Below, piece after piece: positions 10,664 to 21,143 of a stretch of DNA of 64,000 nt. This DNA comes from Atherix ibis (taxonomy: Eukaryota; Arthropoda; Insecta; Diptera; Athericidae). Below the pieces are notes generated by a model that worked only from the letters and a program-made list of their open reading frames with translations, was not told where the DNA came from and did not search any database. Where the stretch lies: assembly GCA_958298945.1 (NCBI GenBank), contig OY282607.1, positions 48,151,020 through 48,215,019 on the forward strand. Reading direction: 5' to 3'. The stretch's first letter is position 1. Every line of letters starts with the position of its first letter. The position numbers and the translations under genes are program-made.

Positions 10664-11473
10664 CACCGGGTGGTGAAAAAATGACCGTTGTGGTTTCAAT
10701 TCTTTATAAAAATTTTAATTTAAGCGATAATTATTATTTTTATTTTGTATAAATATAGTATATTAATGGGGAGTATTTTTGCTTTGATTATAAAAATTTA
10801 GTGGTCACAATTTTCTTCTTCGTGCTCTTTCTAAAAAATTTCAGCTGTTATGGTCTCTCGATTTAATAGCGAATGTTCCATTTAAAATTCCCCAAATTAT
10901 TATTGTTTTGGTATTAATGAAAGCATTCTATTAGTGAGATAATCTGGGATTATTCTTCTAATATAATCCGCAATTTTTCAGAAGACAAAGGGCGTCTAGA
11001 ATACTGCTCCATCTCACTAGGTTAAGCGCATTTTTGGATATCTAGTACCACTTTTCAGGATTCTAAGTGAAAAAGTATTTTTTTAATGATATTAGCACCC
11101 ACAAAAAGGCTTCCCATTTTTCTTTATAGTCAATATATAGTACTGCATTTTTAATAACATTATTACATCATTATTGACATTATTTATAGAAAAAGTAGTA
11201 GTAATAGCGGAGTATTATCCTTTCGACTACTTGAAAGACCCTTTTACCGGCCATATTCAGAGAATGCATTGGCCAGTAGGAACATAGGTCATCGAACGGT
11301 TTCATACCTTTTAATGGAAGGAGAATCATTTGTTCTTTCTGAAATTTTATATTTCAATAACCTACATATGGAGTTAAATTCCCCAAATCTTCTTTAGAAC
11401 ATACTGAAAATAATTAAATTTAAAGAAGTTAGAAGGAATTCAAACGGCAACGTTGATTTTTCACCACCCTGTA
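10662..11473. mobile_element. Inverted-repeat element K interrupted by an R1-like fragment
   Basis: Immediately abutting F1, the left end TACACCGGGTGGTGAAAAAA pairs with the right end, reverse complemented TACAGGGTGGTGAAAAATCA. Outside the inserted block the element is only about 330 bp and non-coding, which suggests a non-autonomous DNA transposon. Its shared TA with F1 means the two elements touch with no intervening host DNA. The family is not identified. Confidence 0.55.
10898..11373 (-). pseudogene. R1-like reverse transcriptase fragment
   Basis: Minus-strand translation gives LHSLNMAGKRVFQVVERIIL (the RT motif usually written LLNTAGKVLERII) and, after degenerate sequence, NLVRWSSILDALCLLK, corresponding to the FNSA-W--IL--L---- region. 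The same DNA recurs at 17340-17757 and 20900-21143. The block is bracketed by a near-identical direct repeat, TAAAATTCCCCAAAT (10883-10897) and TTAAATTCCCCAAAT (11374-11388). It lacks the element's 3' end, which the 20-kb copy has. Confidence 0.65.
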
Positions 11474-12214
11474 GAATAGTTTAGGTGTTATTTTTTATCA
11501 TCAAGACAACTCAAGTGGCTCCAATACGTACTCGTAATATGCTCGTCGTGTATCATGTAAACTATTGTATATTTTTTATGAATGATGCCAAATATCTTCT
11601 TCATACTGCCAAATGATAATAAAATGCAGAATGCAACTAAAATAAGTTTCAAAAATTACTTTCCATAAAGTCGATCGATTTTCGGCTAGATATTTGGGTA
11701 TATTGCCAATAAACCAAGGCAAATGACATGAGTAACTTTTCAGTTTCTTTAGTTTCTGCTTCGCTTTAAAATCATGATCTAATTGCACTGCCAATATTGG
11801 AAAATCTTAAGGCGTTGGACTTAAATATCCAAAAAAGTTTAAGTAAACCAGATTTCACCTTTATAAGTTTATCAGTATCGTTGGAATACAGGTAAATATT
11901 TTCTAATGTATATTCACTCCGTAATGTTCACACGATTTGTTTGAAAAGTTTACGATGGATAATTTTTAAAGCTTATGCCAAATATTGAGCTGCTGGCAAT
12001 TAAAGAGAAAATTTAGCTTTTAGTGAAAATTCCAATTAGAACCAGCTTGAATACAGTTGGTAAAGAAGAATGAACTAAAAAAAAATGGTAGAAATATATT
12101 TCGTGACTTAAATTCTATCGGGCAGATTTAATAAATTATGTTAATTCAAATAAAGTACGGCATAGTTCTTAGCCCAAATATCATTCATATTAGTTTACTT
12201 ATTCAATCAAACTG
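11474..12214. other. No gene recognised
   Basis: AT-rich. A 72-codon minus ORF (11576-11794) has no recognisable motif. Confidence 0.4.
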
Positions 12215-13620
12215 GCCGGCCCCGCCATCTGGAATATGATGATGAACGGTCTCTTGGTGCAGTTGGAGGAGACCGGTTGCGGTGTGATCGCATATGGGGA
12301 TGATCTTCTGTTTGTGATTAAGGGGGAGAGTATGTATGCGGTGGAGGTAGCGGGAAGCCGCTATATGCAGATGGTGTCTGAATGGGGTAATAGAATGGGA
12401 ATGAATGTCTCAGAAAGGAAGACTGTATGTATGTGTTGAGGGGCTTTTTTGGCGTCCCTTGGAGTAAAGATTGGAGAGAGGCTGAACTTTCGGGCATGCT
12501 GGTGGGAGTATTTCGCAAACCTTGCTGGTTTGGTGGGCATGCTGGTGAGAGTATTTCGCAAACAATGGGGACTTCGATCCAGAGCGGTGAAAGTCCTGTA
12601 CAAGGGTGTATTTGTTCCGTGTGCTATGTATGCGTCGTGTGTATGGGTTGACATTATGCCCCGCTACCAGAATGCAAGGGTAGGCATAAATTCCGTTCAG
12701 CGTCTGGCTTTGTATAAATGTTTGAATATATAGAACCGTACCAACCGATGCGATGCAGGTTCTCATGGGAGAAACTCCATGGGATCTGGAGGTGCAGCGT
12801 GAAAGTATTCACTACCATCTACAGCGGAGCATCCCACTTGCTGGTTGTCCGGTTAAGAATGAAGATGTTCAGGATCTTAGTCCACGCCAGCGGCGTGTAC
12901 TGGTGCTGAACAGAATGTATGAAATTTGGCAACGTCGATGGGATGAGAGTATGAATGGCAGATGGGCGCATATGTTCATTTCGGATGTGTGCTTTGCATC
13001 TGCGTAGGGATTTGAATTTGATCTGTACCTTGGGTATTTACTCACTGGATACGGCAGTATGAGTGGGTTCCTGTACAGGCGTTGTCTAGGTGCAGATGCT
13101 AGATGCCCTTGGGGGGGGGGGGGGGGTAGGGCTGAGGAGAGTGCCAAGCATCTTCTCATCGAATAATGCCTGTACGGGGATTTGCGTGACCTCGGTGCAT
13201 GTGGAATCTTGGTAAATGATGAGAGTGTGGATGTAAGTGGTGTGTTAGGTATGAGAGAAAGGTATGAATGCTTTAACAGATTTGCCGTGGCACTTTTTGA
13301 GCGGAGAGCGAGAATAGTGCGTGAATGAGTGTGTGAATGACACGCAGGGAGGCTACAACCGGGTGAAAGACCAAGGTCAATTCCGGTTGTACTTTCGGGT
13401 CTTGGCGAACCCGAGTACCTGAGCTAGTTTAGTACAAACCGAAGTACTCTTAAAACTGCTTATGACAGTATAGATTAAGATAGGCCTCGCCACTAACAGT
13501 TGGAGTAATCAGCTTGTAACTGGTTACTGACTGTAAACTGCCAGTAATAATGGTGCGTTGCTCCCTATGGTCGTAGGCGAGTCGTAGTCTTATGTTTAAT
13601 GACAGATAAGTCACGTTAAA
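12215..13620 (+). mobile_element. R1-like non-LTR retrotransposon L1, 5'-truncated and decayed
   Basis: It begins inside the RT palm: IAYGDDLLFVIKGES carries a catalytic box with GDD in place of the usual ADD, followed by the WG-rich region typical of R1-clade ORF2 (EWGNRMGMNVSERKTVCM). Frames then shift through VKVLYKGVFVPCAMYASCVW, QVLMGETPWDLEVQRESI and YEIWQRRWDESMNGRWAHMF, which correspond to the R1 C-terminal domain. A 16-G run (13111-13126) interrupts the cysteine-rich end. The 3' region 13380-13620 resembles that at 30400-31400. It is GC-richer than its surroundings. A second fragment is at 39540-40120. Confidence 0.8.
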
Positions 13621-13828
13621 TTATATAATACTACTGATTCAATGTACATAATTTTCTCATTTGAAAGCTGAATAAGTCATGTTCCATACTGTTTTTGTCG
13701 TAGAGCATCTTATAAAGAATAAAGGAATTATAAATATCCATAGTGGTTGGCTCCTTTCTATAAACAGCTCACATCTTTTTTAATGACGAAAAATCCTTCT
13801 ACAGCAAATATTCGTAGTTGTTTTTTCG

Positions 13829-14513
13829 ACACACTAATAATGCCGCAGCCACCGTATTCCCCAGATCTGGCCTTCTGTGACTTTTTCCGCGACAACCCAA
13901 ATTTGCTCCAGAGGGTCATACTGGTACGACTCAAGGGCTTATAGTTATAACGTGGAAACCAAACCTCAATCATCCCAATCGAAGCTGCCGCACAAGCCAA
14001 GACCGTAAGAAGCGCGCCAAGTTCGGTCGAATGTGAAGGTTTTTCTTACAGTTTTCTTCGATTGCAGGGGCGTGGTGCATCATGAGTTCTTGCCACAGGG
14101 TAGAACGGTCAATAAGGAATATTACCTGCAAGTTATGCGCAAGTAATATAATCAATTTTTTGTTCAAAAAGAACAAAAATTGGCTTTTGCACCATGATAA
14201 CGCCCCTGCTCACGCATCGTTGATTGTGCGCGAATTTTTGGCCAAAAACAACACACTAATAATGCCGCAGCCACCGTATTCCCTAGATCTGGTCCCCTGT
14301 GACTTTTTCTTGATCCCGAAACTGAAGAGCCCCATAAAAGGACGACGCTACGCTACAATTGAGGAGATAAAGACAGCATTGAAGGAGGAGCTGAACAAGA
14401 TCATAAAAAATGATTTTTTGAAGTGTTTCGAGGATTGGAAAAAACGTTGGCACAAGTGTGCCAAAAACAAAATTCGCGATACTTTCGCGATACTTTTTGA
14501 TCAGACCTCGTAT
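13829..14513 (+). mobile_element. Mariner F2, rearranged copy
   Basis: Only the 3' TIR is clear (GCGATACTTTTTGATCAGAC then CTCGTA, ending 14513), with a short duplication of CGCGATACTTT just before it. The order of the coding blocks is abnormal. A 60-bp piece of the third-Asp region (ACACTAATAATGCCGCAGCC onwards, 13829) precedes the first-Asp region (13890-14010), and the same third-Asp piece recurs in its proper place at 14251. No 5' TIR was found. Confidence 0.8.
14082..14475 (+). pseudogene. Mariner F2 transposase, C-terminal half
   Basis: The frame contains LLHHDNAPAHASLIVREFLA (second catalytic Asp) and PQPPYSLDLVPCDFFLIPKL (third Asp). There are 34 residues between the two aspartates, so DD34D. 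The conserved tail FEDWKKRWHKC follows. A 176-codon ORF (14082-14612) covers this but starts in out-of-place sequence, and its last 45 codons are read through the TIR into flank. The first catalytic Asp block lies upstream in another frame. The C-terminal GDYFEG present in F1 is lost. Confidence 0.8.
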
Positions 14514-16039
14514 ATTTGGAATATGATTAGATTTTTCGAACTTCCAGGAATTGGCATACATTCTCCAATATTGTTGACTTTGGTTTTACTAAACTATCAT
14601 GTCCAGCATTAATAAGAAACATTTTATTGTGCAGTTTAAATGGCTGAAAGTAAATTATTAATTAATTATGCAAAGGTAATAAAAAAGTAAATTTGATTAC
14701 ATTTCTTTGTTGATACAATAAGAACATCCTGTTGATTGAAAATGTTAAGCTTACCAAGAGTGTACTTCGTTTTAATTAATTTATTTTATTATTATTATTT
14801 TTTTTTTTCAAAAAGAAAGTACAATATTTTACACCTTGTAAATTCCAAAATTTTATTAACTTAATTGCGATAACAGCACAATTTATGTATAAGGTATAAT
14901 CATTATCAAATATTCTGTATGTTTTTTCATAGAAATTAAAGTTAACTCGTGCCACTGACAATTCTTGTTATACAAAGCTAATATTTATGTTATATTATTC
15001 TGAGAGTAAAAAAGATTAACTCATTCTAAGAAAGTGGAAATAAAATAAAACGCGACGTGATAATCAATAACGAATTTAACACTGGCATAACTTTTGAAAA
15101 GAAAACTTTTCCACCTACACTTCATAATCTTCATACGTTCTTATACGAAAGGTGTTGTAATCTTTTTGTGGTCCTACATGGTTTACATGTACATATTTAT
15201 AACTGACATGTTATTTGAATCCAAGTTCGTAAAAATGGATATAATTAATATACGAATGCTATAATAAATTATGTTTATTAAATAAATACAGCTGCGTTCA
15301 ATTTTAACTAATCCATAATTATCTTGAAAACATAATGTACCCAAAAATTGTTAATTAAATTGTACTGTCGTTTAGAAACTATAAAATTTTATTGGTTCTT
15401 AAAATTAGAATATTTTTTTAAATCGCAAAAAAAAAACTTTTTAAATTTGTATTAATTTCTACAATTACGAGATTTATCATATATTATTCGATTGGATTAT
15501 AATTTAATGATTCCATTATTCCAATATCAAGCAGTACAAATGGTCAATCTGATGTCCACAAGGGAATTGTCTGAGTCTTGTCACCGATGACATGCCAAAT
15601 ATTAAATATTCCAAAATTGTAATGATGTAAGTGATAAAACACAAATTCAGAATGATTTATACTTGATCCACAATTAGTGTTATTCAAATGGTCTACTACA
15701 AATTTTTAGGGGAGGGTGGGGGTAGGGGTATAACTGTGAAGTAATGACAATTGTTAAGGGCCACACTGCTCTAATTTTTGATTATGATTTTTGTAGAAAT
15801 GAACACTAAACGTGAGTAGGTTATCGACTTGGGGCTTAATTAGATAAAAAGCTTCAGTTTATATCATATAATCTCAATAATTTCCAAAAAAAATTTGATT
15901 TAATATATATTCACAAAATTTTAAATTTAAATATTGAAGATCAAAGGCCCTTGCAAATATGGTTTCGGTTAAGCGTACTAAATATAATCTGGAAGAATTA
16001 CCCCTTTCTAATTAACATTGCTACTCTTCTACGTCACTC
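14514..16039. other. Gene-free AT-rich stretch
   Basis: No similarity recognised. At 15708-15730 there is a short G-rich purine tract (GGGGAGGGTGGGGGTAGGGG) that stands out from the AT-rich background. Confidence 0.4.
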
Positions 16040-17135
16040 TATGGCTTGGATGAAATAATTAACTCCTAATCGTTGTAAAGCTGATCACCAGTTTGGCTTC
16101 CGATCTGAACACTCCACTATCCAGCAATGCCATCGCGTTGTTGGTTACATTGCATCTTCTCTAGAGCGAAAAGAGTATAGCCCATGAAGCTTTTGATCGT
16201 GTGTGGCATCCTGGACTCCTCTGGAAACTCAAGAGCTTTCATCCTTCAACATACTACCTGAAATTCATAACTCCCCAACGTTATTTGCAAGTTGCAATTA
16301 ACTCAGAATCCTCGGAAATATATCCTATTCTAGCTGGAGTCCCACAAGGTAGTATGTTTGGTCCCATTTTATATAATATTTATACCCATGACATCCCAAC
16401 TGATCCTAATACTATCATTGCTACTTATGCAGATGATACTTGCTAACCATACAAATCCTCACATATGTTAGCTTCCAACAATTTACAATCCCATATCCAC
16501 GACCTTCAATCGTGGCTGAAGAGATGGAGAGTGAGGGTAAATGAACAGAAGAGTATTCACATTATTTTCACACTTTGTCAAGGAAAATCTCCCCTTTTAT
16601 ACCTTAATAGCAACATGATTCCACAATATGATAATGTGCATTATTTGGGATTTTACCTGGACAAGAGATTAACATGGAACCCTCTTACAAGACTAAAAAA
16701 ACTAGAAGCCACTAGACGTTACCTACAACTTCTCAGATTACTGGACTTTTAATATACAATACAATTATAAAACCTATTTGGACATATTGGAATTGAACTA
16801 TGTGATGTATAGTTATAATAATATAATTATAATATCGTTGTAACGAAACGTTCCAATTCCTAGCCTTACAATCCAAGATCCTCCGTAAAATTGTTGATGC
16901 CACCTTTTATGTTCGTGACACCGTAATACATCGTGACCTAAATGTTCCCTTTGTTCAGAACCTGTGCATTTCCCGCTATCAAAAATTTCACTCCCGTTTA
17001 TCCTATCATCATAATTTACTTGGGAGAAATTTGTCCTGTACTGCCCTTCCCGGAAACATTCCGGAGACTTAAGAGACCTGGAGATTTTCTACAAGAATCT
17101 AACTTCCGTTAGTTGGAGAAACGCCGATAAGTGAG
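16040..17135 (+). mobile_element. Jockey-like element J2, truncated at both ends
   Basis: This is a plus-strand copy of the J1 family. It starts at the DHQFGFRSEHST region, loses part of the first-Asp motif by a small deletion near 16180, then carries MWHPGLLWKLKSFHPSTYY, AGVPQGSMFGPILYNIYT and ATYADDTC (16201-16446). A frameshift follows the catalytic box, then LGFYLDKRLTWNPLTR (16465-16752). An AT-rich insertion near 16800-16840 splits the C-terminal part. The copy stops at about 17135 in the 3' untranslated region without an A-tail, which is unusual for this element type and suggests later deletion. Confidence 0.88.
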
Positions 17136-17339
17136 CAAAATAAACGATCGTCTAAAATGATTCTGCAAAAGTGAAGCGTCCTCCCAAGGCTTAAAATACT
17201 TTATTTCAACAACTAGTCATAATCTATAAAGTAGTGAATTTATTTTGACACTAATAACGGTGTATAATATCGAAGCGATGAATGTGAAGTAGTAACACCG
17301 CAGTCACCGAAGGTGAGACTTATATTCTCCTTTACTTTC

Positions 17340-17757
17340 ATGCTGGACACAAATACTGCCTTGATTTCTTGATCCATAATTTCCAGTCCCACTGATAAGA
17401 GCCTGCATCATTTGCGGTTTGAGTGATATTCTTGAGAAATTTACCAACCAAAGTTACACTTTTTGAGCAGCGGATCAGACATGACATTTAGGAACTGAGC
17501 CCTGTGGGACTCCTCCACTAATGTTGTATGTTTTCATATCTGTTTTGATATTGTATATCAACGTGCTTTCAGTAAGGCAATCCGGGATTATTCTCTTTAA
17601 TATAATCCGCGACTTTCAGAAGATGAAGCTCATCTAGAATACTGCACCATCACACTGGGTTATATCTAGTGCCACTTTTCAGGATCCCAAATGAAAGGAC
17701 GTTACTTTATAATATTATATCCCAGAAAAGCTGTCCCACTTTTCTTTATAGTCAATA
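17340..17757 (-). pseudogene. R1-like RT fragment M1, interrupted by mariner A1
   Basis: Minus-strand translation gives YNISGGVPQGS (RT motif of the PQGS loop) preceded by ILDELHLLKVADYIKENNPG. The DNA aligns with the copies at 10898-11373 and 20900-21143, down to the shared TTTCTTTATAGTCAATATA at the right edge. Mariner A1 is inserted at that point. Sequence after A1 (about 19060-19095, TAGTGTACTACATTTTTAAT) resumes similarity to 11139-11165, so the R1-like copy was the target. Frames are broken. Confidence 0.65.
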
Positions 17758-19053
17758 TATGGGGGTCGTTCAATAAGTCCTTAGAAAAAGATGGAAAAAA
17801 ACTGTTTTTTAAAAAAAAAAAATTTTATTTTTCAACATAATCTCCTTTTAGCTCTATACATTTTTCGAACCGTTTTTCCAAAATTTTTATCCCGTCCAAA
17901 AAATAGGATTTCGGAAGTTCTGCAAAATACTCATCCGTTTGAGCAATGACGTCCTCGTTGGAAGTGAACCGTCGTCCGCCAAGCCATTTCTTCAAATTGG
18001 GGGAAAAAAAATAGTCACTCGGGGCCAAATCTGGTGAATAAGCGGGATGCTGCAACAATTCCATTCTCAATTCCACAATTTTGGCCATGGAAACAGCGCA
18101 GGTGTGCACACGCGCATTGTCCTGATGCAAGAGGATTTTTTTCTTCTTCAGATGGGGGCGTTTCTCTTTGATTTCCTCGCTCAACCGTTGCAATAAGGAC
18201 GCATAATACGCTCCTGTTATTGTTTTTCCTTTTTCCAAGTAGTCGATAAAAATGATGCCCTGCGAATCCCAAAAGACCGTGGCCATCACCTTGCCGGCCG
18301 ATGGCACAGTGTTTGCCTTCTTCGGAGCCCGTTCACCCTTGAAAATCCACTGTGATGACTGTCTCTTCGTTTCTGGAGTGTAGTAGTGTATCCAGGTTTC
18401 GTCCACAGTGACATATAGACGAAGGAATTCGGCAGGATTGCGATGAAAGATTGCCAACATAGCCTCAGAGTCCACTGCACGATTGCGCTTATTTTCCTCT
18501 GAGAGCAAACGCGGCACCCATCTTGCCGAAATTTTTTTCACAGACAATATTTCATGCAAAATTGAAGCGACTGTGCCTTGTGATATGCCCGTGGCCTCAA
18601 CTAATTCGCGCACTTTAATTCGCCGATCGTTCAAAATTAGATCGTGGATTTTGTCGATGATTTCAGGAGTAGACACCTCAACTGTGCGTCCTGAACGATG
18701 TTCATCTTTTGTGGATGAACGGCCACGTTTAAATTTATTCACCCAATTGTAAACCATCGCAAACACAGGTGCAGATGTGCCATGAACTGCATCCAACTCG
18801 GCTTTGATTTCTTTCAGGCTTAAGCCTTTCAAATGGAGATGTTTAATGACAGCCCTAAAGTCGCTTTTTTCCATTGTTATGCACAAATAAATGTCACTAA
18901 CTTTAATCGACGATAGAAATTGACCTACGCTATGGATCGAGCTGAAATTTTGACAGCTTTCCTGTCGATAATGCTACTTACAAAAACAATCTTTACCGAC
19001 ACTACGAGCGCAATTTCTCGGATTTTCTAAGGACTTATTTAACGACCCTCGTA
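17758..19053 (-). mobile_element. Mariner A1, full length, possibly intact
   Basis: 1296 bp bounded by TIRs: left TATGGGGGTCGTTCAATAAG, right reverse complement TACGAGGGTCGTTAAATAAG, both continuing TCCTTAGAAAA. TA flanks both ends. Two more copies are at 47892-49120 and 54607-56128. The left TIR has two changes from the other copies (TAT for TAC and G for A), which might weaken transposase binding. Confidence 0.95.
17825..18886 (-). CDS. Mariner transposase, uninterrupted DD34D reading frame
   Basis: A cut-and-paste transposase of the IS630/Tc1/mariner superfamily that binds its own TIRs and inserts at TA. The frame of 353 codons has no stop or frameshift from the N-terminus to the conserved C-terminal GDYVEK. 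Two helix-turn-helix regions are visible (about residues 10-50 and 80-115; the second includes DRRIKVRELVEATGISQGTV). The linker WVPRLL (123-128) follows. Catalytic aspartates are D162 (VTVDETWIHYY), D256 (LLHQDNARVHT) and D291 (SPDLAPSDYF), with 34 residues between the last two. The start could be Met1 or Met5 (MEKSDF); the second fits the family better. Compared with copies A2 and A3, which read SDYFLFPNL, this copy reads SDYFFSPNL just after D291, a possible loss of activity. Length matches active mariners (about 345-350 aa). Confidence 0.93.
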   Translation of the reverse strand: MCITMEKSDFRAVIKHLHLKGLSLKEIKAELDAVHGTSAPVFAMVYNWVNKFKRGRSSTKDEHRSGRTVEVSTPEIIDKIHDLILNDRRIKVRELVEATGISQGTVASILHEILSVKKISARWVPRLLSEENKRNRAVDSEAMLAIFHRNPAEFLRLYVTVDETWIHYYTPETKRQSSQWIFKGERAPKKANTVPSAGKVMATVFWDSQGIIFIDYLEKGKTITGAYYASLLQRLSEEIKEKRPHLKKKKILLHQDNARVHTCAVSMAKIVELRMELLQHPAYSPDLAPSDYFFSPNLKKWLGGRRFTSNEDVIAQTDEYFAELPKSYFLDGIKILEKRFEKCIELKGDYVEK

Positions 19054-19989
19054 GTATAATTGTTTATAGTGTACTACATTTTTAATTGATTATATTCTAG
19101 GAATTGCATTATTTTTAAATAACATTAAATTTTTAAAGCATTTATGTTATTTTTTCATTTATATTTAAGTTGAAGTGGTTTATGTTCAAGTGAATCAGAA
19201 AGATTTTTACTATCAACAGAGTATGAAATATGATTTATAGAAAAATATATTTTAAAAATCTTGATAAAAAGTAATTATCGTTAAAATACACTTGAAATGT
19301 ACTATCAAAAATGAAAATAATTAAAATATATAATTTATCTCTGTTTAATTTATGATTACCTTTTTGTATAAATAATATTTTTGACAATGTATAAGAATAG
19401 ATAATGCGTTGACATTTGTTCAATACAAAACCATTTAAAATGACCAAAACAATGAAAGATTTCTTGAACACTCTAAAATTATATCGCATAATCAAGTAAA
19501 CAAAAAATTAATAGTCGTGTTAAAGCTGTTTAAGCCATCTTACTTAATAAAGATTGCATTTACCATTTCAATAGATGCAAAACTATATTGGTTTTAAGGT
19601 TGTTTGTACAAATTAACCATCTAATGTCTATTACATATCCAAGATAACAGTAGAAACCTTATTATCTAAGCTAGTAGCAATTTTTATAGTGTGTTTAAAA
19701 TAATTTTTATCCTAGCGATTTAAACAACCTGCTTTAAATCTGATTAACCACTTTCGAACGTTCTATAATTTTTCTACAATATTTAAATATAACATCTAAA
19801 AAGTGCTAATTATCGGCTTTCGTATTCTTAACATTTTTTATAATTGTTTTTTTGCACGTAAATGAATAGCCCTTTTTATATAAAAGGGGCTATTTCAAAA
19901 CCTATACTGCTATAAAACCTATGATCGAAATCACATAACCCATACAACATACAAGCAAAATATAAAAATTAAGAACAACTTGTCTGTGC
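19054..19989. other. Gene-free AT-rich stretch
   Basis: Apart from the first 50 bases, which resume the R1-like similarity interrupted by mariner A1, nothing is recognised. A minus ORF at 19235-19495 (86 codons, Lys/Ile/Phe-rich) looks like chance. Confidence 0.4.
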
Positions 19990-21143
19990 CCCATTTTAAA
20001 GTAGATAAGAATTTTTTTAGGAAACAGGGGAAAATCTTTTAAATGGGTTTTGAAAACCCACCTCCTCCTTCTTTAAATATCCCACCTCATGGAGCTATCG
20101 CGTATTACTTCACGGGGAACAGACTGGCTTAACGTCTTTTATTCTATCTAGACGGCGAGGTAACATTTTCTCACCTCACGGAGATTATTGATTAAACGGG
20201 TTGCGTGTTCACCTAACGCATTTTAATATGCTACCAATAAAATGAAGGCCTTCTTCAGCAACGATTTTCTGTAGTTTCTTTCTTTTTCTGGTAAAGTGTG
20301 GACAGTGAAAATGACATGGTCCGCGTCTTCAAATATGGGACGACAATTGGAGTATATCACTTAATGAGAAATGGGTATGCCCTAAAGCACATATACAATA
20401 GTCTACTTCTCTATGACCTTTTCTATACCTTGTGAATATGTCAGGGATGAGTTAATGCGCCCATCTTCCTTCAGTCTAAAAATTCGATTGCTTTCTTCTT
20501 TATTGTTGGGCGCCGATGCATTTCTTTTCCCTCCCGTTATTGATGATAAATCCTGAATGTATCATCCATCAAAAGCTCGACTGGATGGTAACCAGTATTA
20601 CACAGTCCAAAGGCTCGACTGACCTAATTACACAGATAGATCCATATTAGACAGTACAGAATGCTCTCGAAACTAGAAGTCATATGCAGTCATCGCCCGA
20701 TGCTTGTACGATTCGGTCGCCATAGCTTCTAACCTAATAAGAGCTGCGTAGAAAAGAATAGAACTGATAATGGTGGACAGGAGCCTGCATTCAGCCCCAC
20801 TTGATGACAACCCAGCTTGCTTTTGCGACAACGATTGTCATATATTCGACGTTTATTTTAACTCCGAAGTATCACCGCCTTAGCGCTGATATAATACTGT
20901 GCGGAATTCCCCCATTTATGTTGGATGCTTCCATTCTTGTTTTGGTACTAATAAAAGCATTCTATTAGTGAGATAATCTGGGATTATTCTTCTAATATAA
21001 TCCGGAATTTTCAGAAGACAAAGATTGTCTAGAATACTGTTCCATCTAACTGGGTTAAGCCCAGTAGTAGTAATAGTACAGTATTTCTAAGCAGCTTGCT
21101 TATATTCCTTTCGAGTACTTGACAGACCCTTTTACCGGCTGTA
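19990..21143 (-). mobile_element. R1-like non-LTR retrotransposon M2, decayed
   Basis: This minus-strand copy reaches the element's 3' part. Reading 5' to 3' on the minus strand: NPVRWNSILDNLCLLKIPDY and IRRIIPDYLTNRML (RT region, about 21060-20960), NINGGIPH (PQGS loop), then frame-shifted LLSTIISSILFYAALI (the SVVxSxLLYGAxxW region). It continues with a C-terminal piece resembling CPxFEDADHVIF and LPEKERNYRKSLLKKA (about 20350-20230), matching the R1 cysteine-rich tail and following helix. About 20000-20100 holds a likely 3' untranslated region. At 21144 it is interrupted by mariner C1, and similarity to the 11-kb copy resumes at about 21776-21812. Confidence 0.72.

Noticed and set aside
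10424..10699. 91-codon minus ORF at the F1/K boundary
   Set aside because: It spans the right TIR of F1 and enters element K; it is in the wrong frame for transposase and is probably chance.
13111..13126. Run of 16 G residues
   Set aside because: Striking in AT-rich DNA but sits in decayed retrotransposon sequence; most likely slippage or an assembly-length uncertainty.
18483..18752. An 89-codon plus-strand ORF conserved at 18483, 48551 and 55561
   Set aside because: Antisense of the A-family mariner second helix-turn-helix region; conservation comes from the transposase on the other strand.
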